Shown here: positions 49,135 to 62,300 of the stretch, one piece after another | Layout of the letters: each line of letters opens with the position of its first letter | Position numbering within the stretch: position 1 is the stretch's first letter | NCBI GenBank assembly: GCA_021397835.1 | Contig: JAJFZO010000799.1 | Span: 2,604,001 to 2,668,000, forward strand | Reading direction: 5' to 3' | Source: Moringa oleifera | Lineage: Eukaryota > Streptophyta > Magnoliopsida > Brassicales > Moringaceae | Length of the DNA: 64,000 bases | The notes under the pieces: model-generated | What the model was told of the DNA's origin: nothing | What the model saw: the letters and a program-made list of their open reading frames with translations, nothing else | Database searches by the model: none | Position numbers and translations under genes: made by a program

Positions 49135-52100
49135 TCACCAGGATGGCCCTTCTTGTGGAAGATTATGACTGTATAAAGGAAGTTCAAAAAGAAAAGTTGC
49201 TTTGAACCATGGGGGCAAGTTCCCATACACCACTGGTGGTAGTGGAATCAGAGGACTGAAACAGAAAACATGGTCATCCAAAATTAGATGGATAATATGC
49301 TAGAGTCTGTTTCTTCCTCCAGATTAGACAAAGAGAAACAAAATAATAATTGGAAGGATGAGAGAAACCTGGTTGTTTTCTTGTATATCCTATATCCAGC
49401 CACATTACCATATTTCTTGTCTGCTGATTCCTGTTTCCATTACCCAAGCACAGCATTAAGTATGTTGTAAGATCGCACTGAATTCTTTAATAATAAAATC
49501 TGAAGCAAGGAAAACCAAACCTCAAGCAATGGAATGCCACTGACAAAGAGAAGCAACAATGTGAGAAAGATTGGCCCCAAGATTACAAGCCACTCAGCAC
49601 CTTCAAGTACAGGCGTAGAAGCCACAAGAATACCCCACCATAGTAGAATCTGAGCACAATCATTCATTAAATTTTCATTTATTCTGAAAAAAAGAACCCT
49701 AAGACCAAGGACATGAAGTTTCAACAAGTAGTACTTCTAAAGAGTGATGACCATCATTTTAAGTTTCAATGAACTAAGTATTTGACCAAAGTTTATAACC
49801 TGATCATTGGTTTCCTCCAATACAAGGGACATAATCTGTAGGCTCGTACTTGAAAACAAAAAGTTGAGAATGAAAGAGGAAAGAGATGTGAAAGAATTCA
49901 TCTAAATTCATTATTATTTTGCAGATAAAAAATGTTCTATTTCTCTTTTCAGCATTATTTTCTAATCAAGTTCCATATCTTTGGATAAAAGATTTGAGTG
50001 CTGTGATGGCAGTACACCTATCTACATCGGCAACCAAACATATAGTCACTTTACAATAAGAAACATCCAATAATTTAATGAGACAACAGATGCTGATCTT
50101 TATCTACAAAGAGAAAAAGATGAGCATGAGCTGATGTCCAGGCCTTCAAATAGAAGACAGCTTCAACTGAATGATAGCTGCCCCAAGCCATGTAAACTGG
50201 CAATATTGGAAGGATATCATTAGGTCTGAAAGATGGTGCCATAAAAAGACTATCATTTTGGGATTTGTCATTCAAGTAGCAAGAATCATAAAAGATGCAG
50301 CACCAGACCAAATATCATGGTTTATACCAAACAGACCGAAATTTGCTCAATGTGACATGTCTATTTTTTTTCAGCTGAAAGCCATCCATCCGTCAGACTT
50401 CAAATACTAGTGTAGCGGAAGGTTTACTTCAAACAAAGAAGCAAAATAAAATTAAAGAACAAACTCAAAGATCAGAATAGGATCTTAGACTTTCGAGGAA
50501 TAATTTGATAAATTGCATTGAACTCAAACTAGGAATAGGAAACCGAAGAAACCTAAGAAGAATATGAAACTGAGTTACATTAAGAATGGGAAACCTAAGA
50601 AGAATAAGAAATTGACTTAGACTAGAAAACCACATTAAAATAGATAACTAATCAAAATAAGGCACTAATATTAGTGTGCACTGCATCAAATACATTCAGA
50701 TTCTTAAAGGTGTCCAGTAAAGGATTGCATATAAAGTGTATGATTGCACTCCGTTGGGCAATCAGTAACCCTTGAGGTGTTGGGGGAGGGGAGAGGGAAA
50801 AGGGAAGAAAAAAGGAAAAATTCATGAAAAATGATATCACTTGCAATATTACCAGAAAGTTTGTCAGGAGGAATTGTGCTACATAACATTATCTAAAAAG
50901 TGCTTCATGTAACTGAATCTAGAAACGTAACTGAGCCTATTCAGAGCTATGATACGTACCTCACCAAAATAGTTTGGATGGCGAGAGTACTTCCACAGTC
51001 CAATGTTGCACCACTTTCCTCTGTTTTCTGGAGAGTTTTTAAAATAAAGTTTTTGCTGATCAGATGTGGCTTCAACTGAAGCACCTATGGACCACATAAT
51101 CCACCCTATTACATCTGCAGCCTGAAGAGATGGATCGTTGTCACTTGCATTAGCCACTGTTACAGGTAAACTCACAGTCCATACCCAAACAGCCTGCAAA
51201 ATAGATTAAAAATTGGTTTGTATACATTTTACTTAAACAATAATCCAGGCTGCCACGATTGAATTATTATGTGAAAAGAAACACAAAATCTTAAGTTACC
51301 TGAAATATCCAGAAAATTGCTAATTTCCCAAAATTACTACGCATTTCATCAAATCGTCTATCTTCTCCCCATTTTAAAATCCTGATTAGAACATTGTCAA
51401 AGCAAAAATAATTAAATAACGCATAAAACATATCTGTGACATTGTTTTGATAGCAGGCCAGATCACTATGAGGCCACGCATTATACCTGCAGAGGTCAGG
51501 GACATAAAAATATGGACTGTATTAGAACAATTTGCGTTTTCACTATTTATGTCAACCAGAGGTATAGCATCCTAATTGCAAGTCATGCCTGCCAACATGG
51601 AAAATAAGGTTCTATAGTTGGTTAAACCACAGCACAACCTGCCAACTTTTGGTTTTGGATAGCTTAGTCCAAAAAATGCAACCTATGCCAAAACTGGCAG
51701 CATAGAGATATCAAAGTGTAAAATGATGATGAATTTTTTTCATTTATCATGCATGATTCAAAACTCCCACGTATTGGAAGCTTTGCATTCTTCACTGTCT
51801 TATAGGCATGGAATTCTGTCTTATTCCTCCCTTCCAACAAATTCCTCCATCATGCAAGCCATGAACCTAGTCTCCACCACCGTATGAGCCACTTGATCAA
51901 GCCACACTCAAGGTGCAGAAGTATTCATCACGATTTACCATGGGAACCACGCATCGATTTCTTCACATCACTATGCCACAAACATAGCCTAATTATACTA
52001 TAGTGGCCCCAAAATATATTGTGGGTGAGAGAATCTCTCATTAAGACCTTTGATACATATGCTAAACAAATATGCTATAACAAGTTTACCCAAGGTGTTA

Positions 52101-53964
52101 AGTTTTGGACTACCTAAAAGTATTCATCACAATTTACCATAGGAATGACACATCGATTCCATCACATCACATGCCACAAGCATACCCGAATTACACATTG
52201 GCCCCAAAACATATTGTGGGTGAGAGAATATTTGATTACGACCTTTGATACATATGCTAAACAAGTTTACCCAAGGCCTTAAGTTTTGGACTACCTAGAA
52301 CTGCAGTTCAAGCAGACTGAATTTTTCACTCTTTCCAAGTAGACAGTGTGATATGAAGAAGGAGGGACAACATGGAGACTGGATCAAACCAATAAGAAGT
52401 TGCATGCTAGAATCACATAGAGAAATAAGGTAAGTGCTTTGCTAAATTGTAATACCTCATTAGCAGGAAAACTGCTAGGCGAAGGCCCCATATTACTACA
52501 AGCAAAGTCAAGACTACCTGGAAAAATAGAGCTCCAAAATCATTCAAGGGGAATATGAGCAATGAAATATTAGGCTAGATCAGGCATATAATAAAACAAA
52601 AGAATCGGCTGTATTTAATTTGTAGTGATAGCTCAGGGAAAACGAGTCAACAGGAAGCATTTTCACAAGGTTTAGGAGACTTGGGGACACAACAAAACCA
52701 GAATGTCTGCCAAAAAAAAAAAAAATCAAAGCAAAGAAAATAACTTTGTAGAACCATAGAATTGCAGTCCACCATGTTTCAGAATCAAGAATCCATACCA
52801 TGGCAAGCCCACGTACTGTTCAAATGGACTAAATGACAAAACAAAAGAACAAAAAGAGAGAGAAGGGAACTTAAAGAGGTATTTGGAGGCTGGCAAAGAA
52901 GATTCAAATGGGGAAAAAAAAAAAATCTTGAGGAGAAAACACCCTGTAAATTGCAACACTATAAAAGTACTACAGCACTTCTAGATTTCCCATCTCACTA
53001 ACCAGCAGGTTTAATTTGACATTAGAATCTTTTATTAACTTCCACATATTTTAAAAAGTTTGTCTCATATTATCATCCAGTCCTCAAGTAAGGTCTTAGA
53101 ATAATTCACATTGAACCTGTCAACCTATGAAACATTGCTCATAGCTTACCTGAGGATTGTAGAAGATAGAATGCTGGCTGATAACAATTATCAAGTTCAT
53201 AAGTTTCACATAGCTTGATCATATTAAAAATTTCATGAAACGACAAATGATAATACAATTGAATAATGATTTAAGAATTTTATGAGCAACTGGATAAAAT
53301 AGATATTCAGTGCCTATATGCTTTGAGGTTTCACTGTCTACCCAGTCAGTGTTTGTAAAAAAATTTATGAGTCAATATTCTGTTGTCCATCAAATTAAGT
53401 CAAGAGTAAGGAACCATAAACCATACTCAGAAACAGGAAAGAGAAATAACCTGTCTAAAATGCCACGTTCCTTTGAGGACCAGAGTCAACAGAGCAAGTA
53501 TGACAAAGTTTGTACTTCCTGAGAGGAAAATCAAACCATAATGCTTTAACAGGGCAAAACTATGTAAAATGACAGCATTACTTAACAAAGTTCCACGAAT
53601 TCTAGGCAAGGCAACCAACCCATAGGCTTATTTTCCACGAACTCTTCTCAATTGTATGTTAGAGTCTGTTAACTTTGTCATGCAGAAACAAAATGAAAAG
53701 CAAACAATATCATAAAGAAGTGAAGAAGAGAGTAATACCAGCAAAATCAGTAACTTTATCGATCTTGAAAAGAGCTGTGATTATAAAGAACAACAACTGA
53801 TAACCCACCTATATATATAAAAAAAAAACCAATAAAAGAAAAACATAACATAAAGAAAAGCCGACAATAATGGGAATCCGAGCTAGGAAAGAGTGTGAAG
53901 GAATTAGACGTACAGTGACAATTGCAGTGAGAGCTAAGAAATGAGAGTCGATAACCGTTGCCAT
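48190..53964. repeat. Segmental tandem duplication, left unit
   Basis: Exons, introns and 3' flank of the DUF1295 gene match the block from about 58,750 to the window end in the same order and orientation. The spacing is about 10.2 kb at the last exon and 10.4 kb at exon 3. Intron similarity shows a DNA-level duplication rather than retroposition. Confidence 0.9.
49135..53964 (-). CDS. DUF1295 / steroid-reductase-like membrane protein
   Basis: This is a plant multipass protein of the DUF1295 family, related to 3-oxo-5-alpha-steroid dehydrogenases and isoprenylcysteine methyltransferases. The substrate is unknown. Nine exons join in frame to 292 residues: 53964-53914, 53808-53739, 53518-53451, 52517-52456, 51381-51300, 51193-50960, 49649-49521, 49430-49369, 49255-49135. 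Visible features are M-A-T-V-I-D-S-H-F-L-A-L at the start, several hydrophobic spans, W-G-E-D-R-R-F-D-E, and the family hallmark W-K-Y-S-R-H-P-N-Y-F-G-E (about 178-189). After these come L-L-W-W-G, G-I-P-L-L-E, S-A-D-K-K-Y-G-N-V-A-G-Y and a C-terminus rich in P-L-Y-S-H-N-L-P-Q-E. The TGA stop overlaps a donor-like TCCTG/GTGAGTC. If that donor is used, the product end changes or the splice falls at the stop. The gene has a decayed tandem copy about 10.2-10.4 kb to the right. Confidence 0.9.
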
Positions 53965-55537
53965 TTCTTTAGCAACGACGATTATGAAGAAAGGAAAGAT
54001 TTTCTGTTATGTAAAAAAGGTTCTGCTGTGAGAAAACCAGACATGCAAGAGCTTCTGGCTTTTGAAGTCTCTTTTACATGGGCAGAGCAGTTTGAAGGGA
54101 GATAGCGTGTACTTGTGTCACCCTTCCTAATTGTTGAATGGTGTGTGGCTGCTATTTAAACACCGTTAGACATCTCGGGATGTCATTGAAGTCTGTACCA
54201 AAGGTGAAGATTCTCCAATAGGTATATTGGGAAGACAAAGTGTTGGAAAAATCGTGATGCCCCACATTATTGCGTCAGCTTGTAAAACTTTAAAGTCCGC
54301 AGCCGGCACTTATGGCTAACCAGGACTGGCATGAGCCCATGCCCATCTCTTGCTCTAGGCGACTGCACCAATGGAATTCCCTTAATTTAGAGCAGAAGCA
54401 AGTACTTTAAAATTGGGTAACGTAACCGTACTGGGTTAGAGGCAAGGATCCTGGGTTAAAGGTGAGGCTCGTCTTTCAAGTTTCAACCAAATAATTCTGT
54501 TCAATGTTTTAGTTTTTCGGTGTATTTACTGTATTTAATAGTCCTTTCTAGTTGAAATTTCAACTTAGTAGACAAAAAATTTGGTTTTTTATACTTTTAA
54601 TTAATTATTAATAGTTATTAAATAAAAGCTTCTTAAAATTTCAATATTTAAAAATGATATTACATAATGAAAATTGACACATAAAATCTTGTGTTAACAG
54701 AATCCTAATGGGCTTAGAGGCCAAGGAAAGGTTGAATTAAGTTTTCACAATATTACTGACCCCAAAATGGCACTGTCTATGCGTTTTATTTGCTCGGCCC
54801 AAAATGATAATATCCTAATACGTTTAACACATGAAATAATTACTTCTCACTCACACACTCTCACTTTCACATGTCAAATTTGGAAGAGCTCCTCCATCTT
54901 AATCTATTGATTATTGACAAACTTAGGTGTGTGCTATCTCTTGTTTACCTCCATATTCAAATATTCAATTTTTTTATATATGTTATTTTTGAAAAAATGT
55001 AGTTGTTTATATTTAATGATACACAAGTTAAGGTGTTTTTATTTTGTTTTGTTTTTTAAAAAGGCATTGTGATCCCTCAAATCACATGTTTGTTTGAATT
55101 TAATTTTATATATTAAGTAAGATTATTTGACTAATTAAGGTTTCGGAGTGTTGAATTAGTTGGTTTTGTGGTGTACAAAAATCATAACTAAGTTAAGGAT
55201 TGTCTAATTTGGACTTGAATTTTACTTGCAAATTGTTTTTTATTTTGATTTGGGAGGTTTTAACTGTTTAGATATGTTAAGGTTTGTTAGCATGTTAATA
55301 TGTTAAAAACAGTAGCCAAATTAGCAATTAATTTTTTAATGTGATATGTTTGAAACCAATTGAGTTTATTTAATTTTTTTATAGGACTGCAAATAGTTTC
55401 ATGTCATTTTATATGCCATTTACATCACAATGATTATTTTTTTGACTCATTTATCAGGAATATAGCTCAGATGAAGTTGTATGTTTAAGATGTTGACACT
55501 AATCTTTTTTTTTTTTTGTTAGTAGAAATTATTAGTA
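53965..55537. other. Intergenic DNA upstream of the intact DUF1295 gene
   Basis: This holds the promoter and leader of the DUF1295 gene on its left side (minus strand). A less AT-rich patch (54,240-54,480) with CCCACATTATTGCGTCAGC and GGACTGGCATGAGCCCATGC follows. The rest is AT-rich. No gene is recognised. Confidence 0.5.
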
Positions 55538-56830
55538 TGTTGAGGGGAGCTAATATTTTCTATAGGAACGGTAAGTTCTTCTATATATATCCTTATAAGA
55601 CAATGAAGGATGGGTTGATTGAATTGAAATATGATAAAGATGTCGTTGAAATGTTAGATGCAATAGCATGGTGTGACTAGAGATATACACATTTATATTG
55701 AAGAACCATTTGGAACTCAAGATAATACTATTGAGATAGGTGAGGTAAATGTTATTGAGCAATCAGATAATGATGGTAGTAATATTAATCTTGACACAAA
55801 AAGGAATGGTGTTCGTGCCATTAGTTTAGGGAATGATAAAGAAAACCCCAATGAGGATAAAGAAGATGGTGATTTCATAGGTAGTGATTGTGATGTTGAT
55901 GTAGAAGACAATGTCATGCATAGAACTAATTATTATAAAAGACGATGTCATGTATAGATCTAACCTTGATGTGCTTATGCATGATAGAAGTTTTGGTACC
56001 AATATACCTAATAGGACAAAATATAATGATTTTGAGATGGAGTACTCTAATGAACTACATAATCTAGTTGGTAGTAATTGGGAGTGTGAAATAAAAAGTA
56101 AAAATGCAATTTATTTTTGCTGACATGGAAGATCCTATTTTCAAAGTTGGGTTGGTGTTTGCCACATTGAATGATGCTAGGGAGGCATTTATATGGCATG
56201 CCATCAATGATGGGTACAATATAAAATTTTCAAAAAGTGGGAATAATAAACTTAAAGTTATGTGTAGGGCAAGGTACAAGTGAACTTTTTTTGTTTCTGG
56301 AGTAAGGCAGACTCATTCTTTTACAGTGAAGACTTATATTCTCACTCATACATGTAATAAATCTTTCAAGAACAAAATGTGATTTTTAGGTTATTGACAA
56401 AAAAATATTTAGGCTTGGTTAGAAGAGATCCAAGAATTAAAATATCTACATTGATGGAGACTATGAGGGTTAATTTAGTTTGTGATGTCTCTAAGAGTGT
56501 TTATGTTAGGCTGAAAAAGATGACACTGTCTTAGATCTATAAATCTGAAGGCCATTAATATGACAAGTTGAAGGATTATTGTGAAGAGGTCAGATAACAA
56601 AATCTTGATATTTTCCTCATATTGAATATGAATAAGGTATAAAGGATGAAGGCCTTATGTTTCGAAGAATCTATGTGTGCTTAGATGGATGAAAGAAAGG
56701 ATTTTTAGAAGGGTAAGCCACTAAACAATTTAAATGCATACCATTTGAAAGGTAAAGCACAAGGGCAACTGATGGTTGGTTGCTATAGCTAGTTCTAGTT
56801 GACATTGGTTTTATAAGGGAATATGATTGG
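55538..56830 (+). mobile_element. MULE (Mutator-like) transposase relic 2
   Basis: MULE transposase pieces appear in family order on the plus strand with stops and frame changes. They are an N-terminal I-F-Y-R-N-G-K-F and D-K-D-V-V-E-M (55,550-55,660); an acidic spacer (55,700-55,920, D-K-E-D-G-D-F-I-G); and the MuDR domain F-K-V-G-L-V-F-A-T-L-N-D-A-R-E-A-F with G-Y-N-I-K-F-S-K-S (56,135-56,240). After these come L-T-H-T-C-N-K-S-F-K-N-K-M (56,340-56,380), a helical region ending Y-D-K-L-K-D-Y-C-E-E-V (56,400-56,595), and a trace of the start of the catalytic part (A-Y-H-L-K-G near 56,740). The remaining catalytic domain and any terminal inverted repeats were not found. It is diverged from relic 1 and so represents a separate insertion. 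Confidence 0.75.
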
Positions 56831-57071
56831 ACATTCATGTCTGACCAATAAAAGAGATGTAATATTTGATTTCTATTTATTTTTGTTTTTATAATTATGT
56901 TATCCTATGTATTACTGTCTAATGCTTTCATTTTTGTTCCTTTATTTAAGGTATAGTTCCAACATTTAAAGAGCTGGTTCTAGATGTTCAAATAAAATTT
57001 TTTGTGCATCACTTATTCGATAATTTTAAAAAACTTTTCAAAGGCAAGTTATCAACAGATTTGCTATATAG

Positions 57072-57460
57072 TGATGCTAAGGTAACTACATTACAATAAA
57101 AGAGGTTACTGATGCTAAGGTAACTACATTACAACAAAATAGGTTTTTCTTGACGGTTAAAATTGGTCATTTTTAATGGTTCTAAAATCGACATCTAAAT
57201 AAATAATGTTAAAAATCCTAATTAAAAGATAGCGGTTGCAAAAAATCATCATCTAACACCTTATTTTTTGACAAGTATATTCTTTAGATGACGATTCTAA
57301 AACCGTTATCTAATATATTTTAAATTTTAATTAAAAATAAAAAATTGATAATTGAGGATTTAACATCGATCACATAAAATTGACGTTAAATCCTCATCAT
57401 AAAGTTTTAACATTAGCCACTTACGACCAACATTAAAACCTTAAAAAAAAGAAAGGTTTT
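57072..57460. mobile_element. CACTA-like terminal/subterminal remnant
   Basis: A 25-base word starting TGATGCTAAGGTAACTACAT occurs twice, 38 bases apart (57,072 and 57,110). The second copy runs into ACTACATTACAACAAAATAGG and TTTTTCTTGACGG. Short motifs of the ACGGTT / AACCGT / CATCTAA type recur in both orientations to about 57,440. This resembles the ends of plant CACTA (En/Spm) elements, which start CACTACAA and carry subterminal repeats. The terminal CACTA itself is not intact and I did not find the partner end or a transposase. Confidence 0.45.
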
Positions 57461-58237
57461 TAATTTTATATAAAAATAAAAAATATTTATTTTTTAAAAT
57501 TGTATATTCATCTTTATCGTATGTCATGGATGGACTTACATAAAAGAGTAAAGACTAACATTTTAAAGGATTGTAAATTATAGATAGATAGTACTTCATA
57601 GGCATTGATAATTTTCACAAAGTTTTCTTGATTTTAGATCCTTATTTTTATCTAAGTGAAATTAAGATTAAAAAGTTTGAAAGTCAATACTAAAGACTAA
57701 AATGTTAAAAAAAAAAGCGTCCTTAATTTTTGATTTTGTATTCATTATATATATATATATATATTTTTTTTTCACTTTAAACATAAAATGAGTTTATAAG
57801 TCAATAATAAAAAAATTAAAAGAGAGAATGTTATAATTTATTTTCTCAACTAAATTTTTTAATATTTTTATCAGCAAATATATCTTAATTTATTTTTATT
57901 TTATCATTTAATTGTTATTAATTAATTAATTATTAACATCCTAAATTTTTTATATTTTAAATTTATTTAAAAAATAAAAAATATAAATTTTATTTGAATC
58001 CTCCATGGTCCCCAAACTTCATGCCATGGATGAGTAAATTTACTATGCGTCATACCTTCTTTGATATAGAGAAGAAGTAGACGAAAAAGGATCGACTCAC
58101 AAAAACCCTTATTGACCGGGAACAATGAACCAAGGCGATGCGAAGGAGCACTGTATGCTTTTGAGTTTCAAAATTTTGCGAAGACGATACTGATAGTTCG
58201 GAGAAAATGACGATGAGAAAGAGATGACATAGCAAAA

Positions 58238-58269
<32 letters not shown>

Positions 58270-58749
58270 GGATTACGATGACGCAAAAAAAAAACGACCA
58301 ACAAGGGAGAAAATAAAAATGATGATGGGTTTGAGAGAAGGAAGAAAACAAAAAGGCAGAACGACGAAAAAGACGATCCAACGAAGAGGGAGAATGACAA
58401 TGAGAATAAAATGAGTAAGCCGAATGGATAGCGACAGCAAAATGAGTTTTTTAGGACCAACAGGAATGAATTTCGGTTCCACTAGAGAGGAATGATATGG
58501 GTTTCAAGCAAAAACAATATCAAGAAGGAAGACTAATGGACAAAAGGGCGTATGTGATTCTTAGCTACCAAACGGGTAATAAATGTTTCTAAAATGGTAA
58601 AAATTAATGATGTTTAAAAATCTGAGACTATTCACCTTTTTAGGCCTACGTGCTGTGCAATTGAATAGTGGAACTTTTTCAGAGGTCCAACAAAATGCTA
58701 TATCCATTTAAGGATATTCATCTTGCGTATCAAAGAAATTACAAATTCT
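57461..58749. other. AT-rich spacer with purine-rich low-complexity tract
   Basis: No gene is visible. A GA-rich stretch (58,238-58,268) and other AAAGAGA-type words make the long minus-strand open frames (58,050-58,482) Ser/Leu/Phe-rich artefacts. Confidence 0.5.
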
Positions 58750-59340
58750 TGGAAAAAAGGCAAAACAACACTAAAATCAACGTATGTACAGCTATTATAG
58801 TAACTCAACCTCCAATTTCCGATGGCTGAGGTGGATTGAAAACAAACAACCTCAGGGTTCTACACCCAGCAATGAAATGAAAGCACCCAAGAAGGCCACA
58901 TGAATGAAGTTATAAATATAGCCACCTCAAAAGGATTATCAAGGGCTAATCCATCTTCAATCCATCATTGCTTTCTCCTGAGCTTGTTCTGCAGCTTGCA
59001 CAAAAAGACGAATCACATCAGGCCTCATGCTTTGCGAAGCTTCTGTTACTATCACAATACCGTATTTTTTTTTTTCTGCTTCATGTTGTGATCTCTTTTC
59101 TAGCATTAAGTACGTTAGTTTACTTACCAAACATTAACATTCAGCACTATGCCACTACAAAGTTCCACCTTATAATTCTGCCTACATCTCCCGCAACACT
59201 AGTTTCACTTTATAATTCTGATGTATTTTTTCCTCTTAGAACTCAGATACAGGGTATGCATATTGACGAACGAACCAGAAAAAATTGACATTTAATATAT
59301 AATCTGAGTGTACAATCTATAAAAAATTATAGACTCACCA

Positions 59341-62300
59341 TTATGGCCATCCTCGGGGAAGATTACGACTGTATAAAGGAAACTCAAAAAGAAAAGTTGC
59401 TTTGAACCATGAGGGCAACATCCGATACAGTATTGGTGGTAAAGGAATAAGAGGACCAAAACAGAAAACATGGTCACCCAAAAATTAACTGGATAATATG
59501 CTGAAGTCAGTTTTTCCTCCTTCAGAAACTAAATAATAAATGGAAGGACAAGAGCAACAGAAACCTGGTTGTTTTCTTGTATACCATATATCCAAACACC
59601 ATGATATATTTCATGTCTGCTGAATCCTGCTTCCATTACCCAATTACACCATAAGCATATTGTAAGATGGCACCAAATTCTTTACAAACAAAATCTGAAG
59701 CAAGGGAAACCAAACCTCAAGCAACGGAATGCCAGTGACAAAGAGAAGCGACAATGTGTGAAAGATTGGCCCGAAGATTACAAGCCCCTCAGCACCTTCC
59801 AGTACAGACACGGAAGCCACAAAAATACCCCACCATAGTAGAATCTGCGCACAATCATTCCTTAAATTTTCATTTATTCTGAAAAGAAGAAAATTAAGAC
59901 CAAGGAAATGAAGTTTCAACAAGTAGTACTTCTGAAAAGTGATGACCATTAGATCATTTTAAGTTTCAATGAATGAATTATTGACTGAAGTTCATAATCT
60001 GATCATCGGTTTTCTCCTATACAAAGGACATAACTTGAAGACTAGTGCTATGAAAAAGAAAAGTTGAGAATTAAAGAGGAAAGAAAATTAAGCAAGAAAG
60101 ACATGTGAAAGGATTTATTTAAATTTATTATTATTTTGCAGATAAAAAATGTTCTAATTCCCTTTCAGCATTGTTTTCTAATCAAGTTCCATTCCTTCGG
60201 ATAAAGGATTTCAGTGCTGCAATGGCAGTACACCTATCGATATCAGCGACCAAAAATCATTAATTAAGGTGTCATTTATTCAGACAAAAACTAATACCAA
60301 GGAACTGAAGTTTCAACAAGTAGTACTTCTGAACAGAAATGCTCCTTTTAAGTATTTGAGGTCCAATTCAAGGAAAAGTTTGTCATTTCAATGAACAAAC
60401 TAGTGACAACCTGATCAACAGTTTCCTCCTATGCAAGGGACAACCTGAAGACTAGTGTTAAAAGAAAAAAAAAATCAAGAATTAATGAGGAAAGGAATTA
60501 AGAGAGAAAGAGATGTGAAAGGATTTCTTTAAAATTTATCAATATTTTGCAGATAAAAACTCTTCGATTTCCCTTTTCTTATTTTCTAATCAAGTTCCCT
60601 GTCTTTTGATAAAGGGCTTGAGCTACCATGATGGCAGTACACCTCTTATATCGCAAGCAACCAAAAATATATTTTCATTTTTCACTAAGAAACATGTAAG
60701 TCTCATAATTTACTGAGACAGATGCTGATCTTTATCCACAACAGGGGCAGATGTGGTGCTCAAATAGCAGATAGCACCAACTGAATGACACTGACAGCTG
60801 CTCTTAGTCATGTAAACCATATTGGAAGGATATCATTAGGTCTGAAAGATGATATTATAGAAACCTATTATTTTAGAGTTTGTCATTCAAGGAGCAAGCA
60901 TCATAAAAGATGCAGCACCAGACCCAACTATCAAGGTTTGATAGCAACAGACCCAAATTTACATAAGGAACATCTGTTTTATTTTTTCCTCAGCTGAATT
61001 CTATATTATCTGTCACACTGCAAATACATTCGGATTCTTGGTAAAGGATAATATATAAATTGTTGGATTACACTCAGTTAGTCAATCAATAACCTTTGAG
61101 GGGGGGAAATGTTAAGCAACAAGGAAAACATTCATAATAAATGATATATAAACATATTAACACACTTTATCAAGAGGAATTGTGCTATAACATTATCTAG
61201 AAAGGGCTTCATGTAACTGAAAGAAACATAGTGTCATTAACTGAGCCGTTTTGAAGCTATACACCTACCTCACCAAAATAGTTTGGATGGCGAGAGTACT
61301 TCCACAGTCCAATGTCACAAAAGTCTCCTCTGTTTATCGGACAGCTTTTAAAAGCAAATTTTTGCTGATCAGCTGTGGCTTCAATTGTAAGACCTACAAA
61401 GCACATAATCCACCCTATTATATCTGCAGCCGATAGCAAAGGATCCTTATCACTTGCATTAACCACTGTTACTGGTAAACTCAGAGCCTACACCCAGACA
61501 GCCTGCAAAGTAGATTGAAAATTGGGTGCATTACATTTTACTCAAATAATAACCCAGGCTGCCACAATTGAATTTATGATGTGAAAAGAAACACAAAAAA
61601 TGTAAGTTACCTGAAATATCCAGAAAATTGCAAATTTACCCATATTACTGCATATTTCACCAAATCGTTTGTCTTCTCCCCATTGTGAATCCCTGATTAG
61701 ACCATTGTGAAAGCCAAATTATCAAATAATGGATGAAATATATCTCGAGGGTATTCTTTTGATAGCATGTGGGTTCAATATTAGGCCACATGTTATATTT
61801 GCAGAAGTCAGGGACATAAAAATATGTATTGTATTAGAACAATTGGCTACTTCATATGTGCAGTATTCAGATTCCACAGATAATTGCAAGGCATGAACCA
61901 TAGCCCAACCTGCCAACCTTTGGTTTTGGACAGCTTAATCCAAGAAAGGCAACTCTGAGCCAAAGCTGGCTGTATAGAGATATCAAAGTGTAAAATGAGG
62001 ATGAAAATTTTGTAATCTTATTATGCATGCTACAAAAGTCTGACAGATTGAAACCTTTTCTTCGCCATCTTATACACATAGGAATTATGATTTATTCGTC
62101 CACATCAACAAGTGCCTCCATCATGCAAGCCATGAACACAATCTCTATAACCATATCACCCACTTGAGTTGGCCATACTCAAGGTGCGGAAAGATAAATT
62201 TATCGTGGGAATGACACATTAATTTCATCACATCACTATGCCATAAACATAGGCAAAGTGCCATTAGCCTAGGTCACGCGACCTAGAAGCCAAATTACAT

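Noticed and set aside
58050..58482. Overlapping minus-strand frames rich in Ser, Leu and Phe
   Set aside because: They are the reverse of a GA-rich low-complexity tract, and no domain or splice structure is seen.
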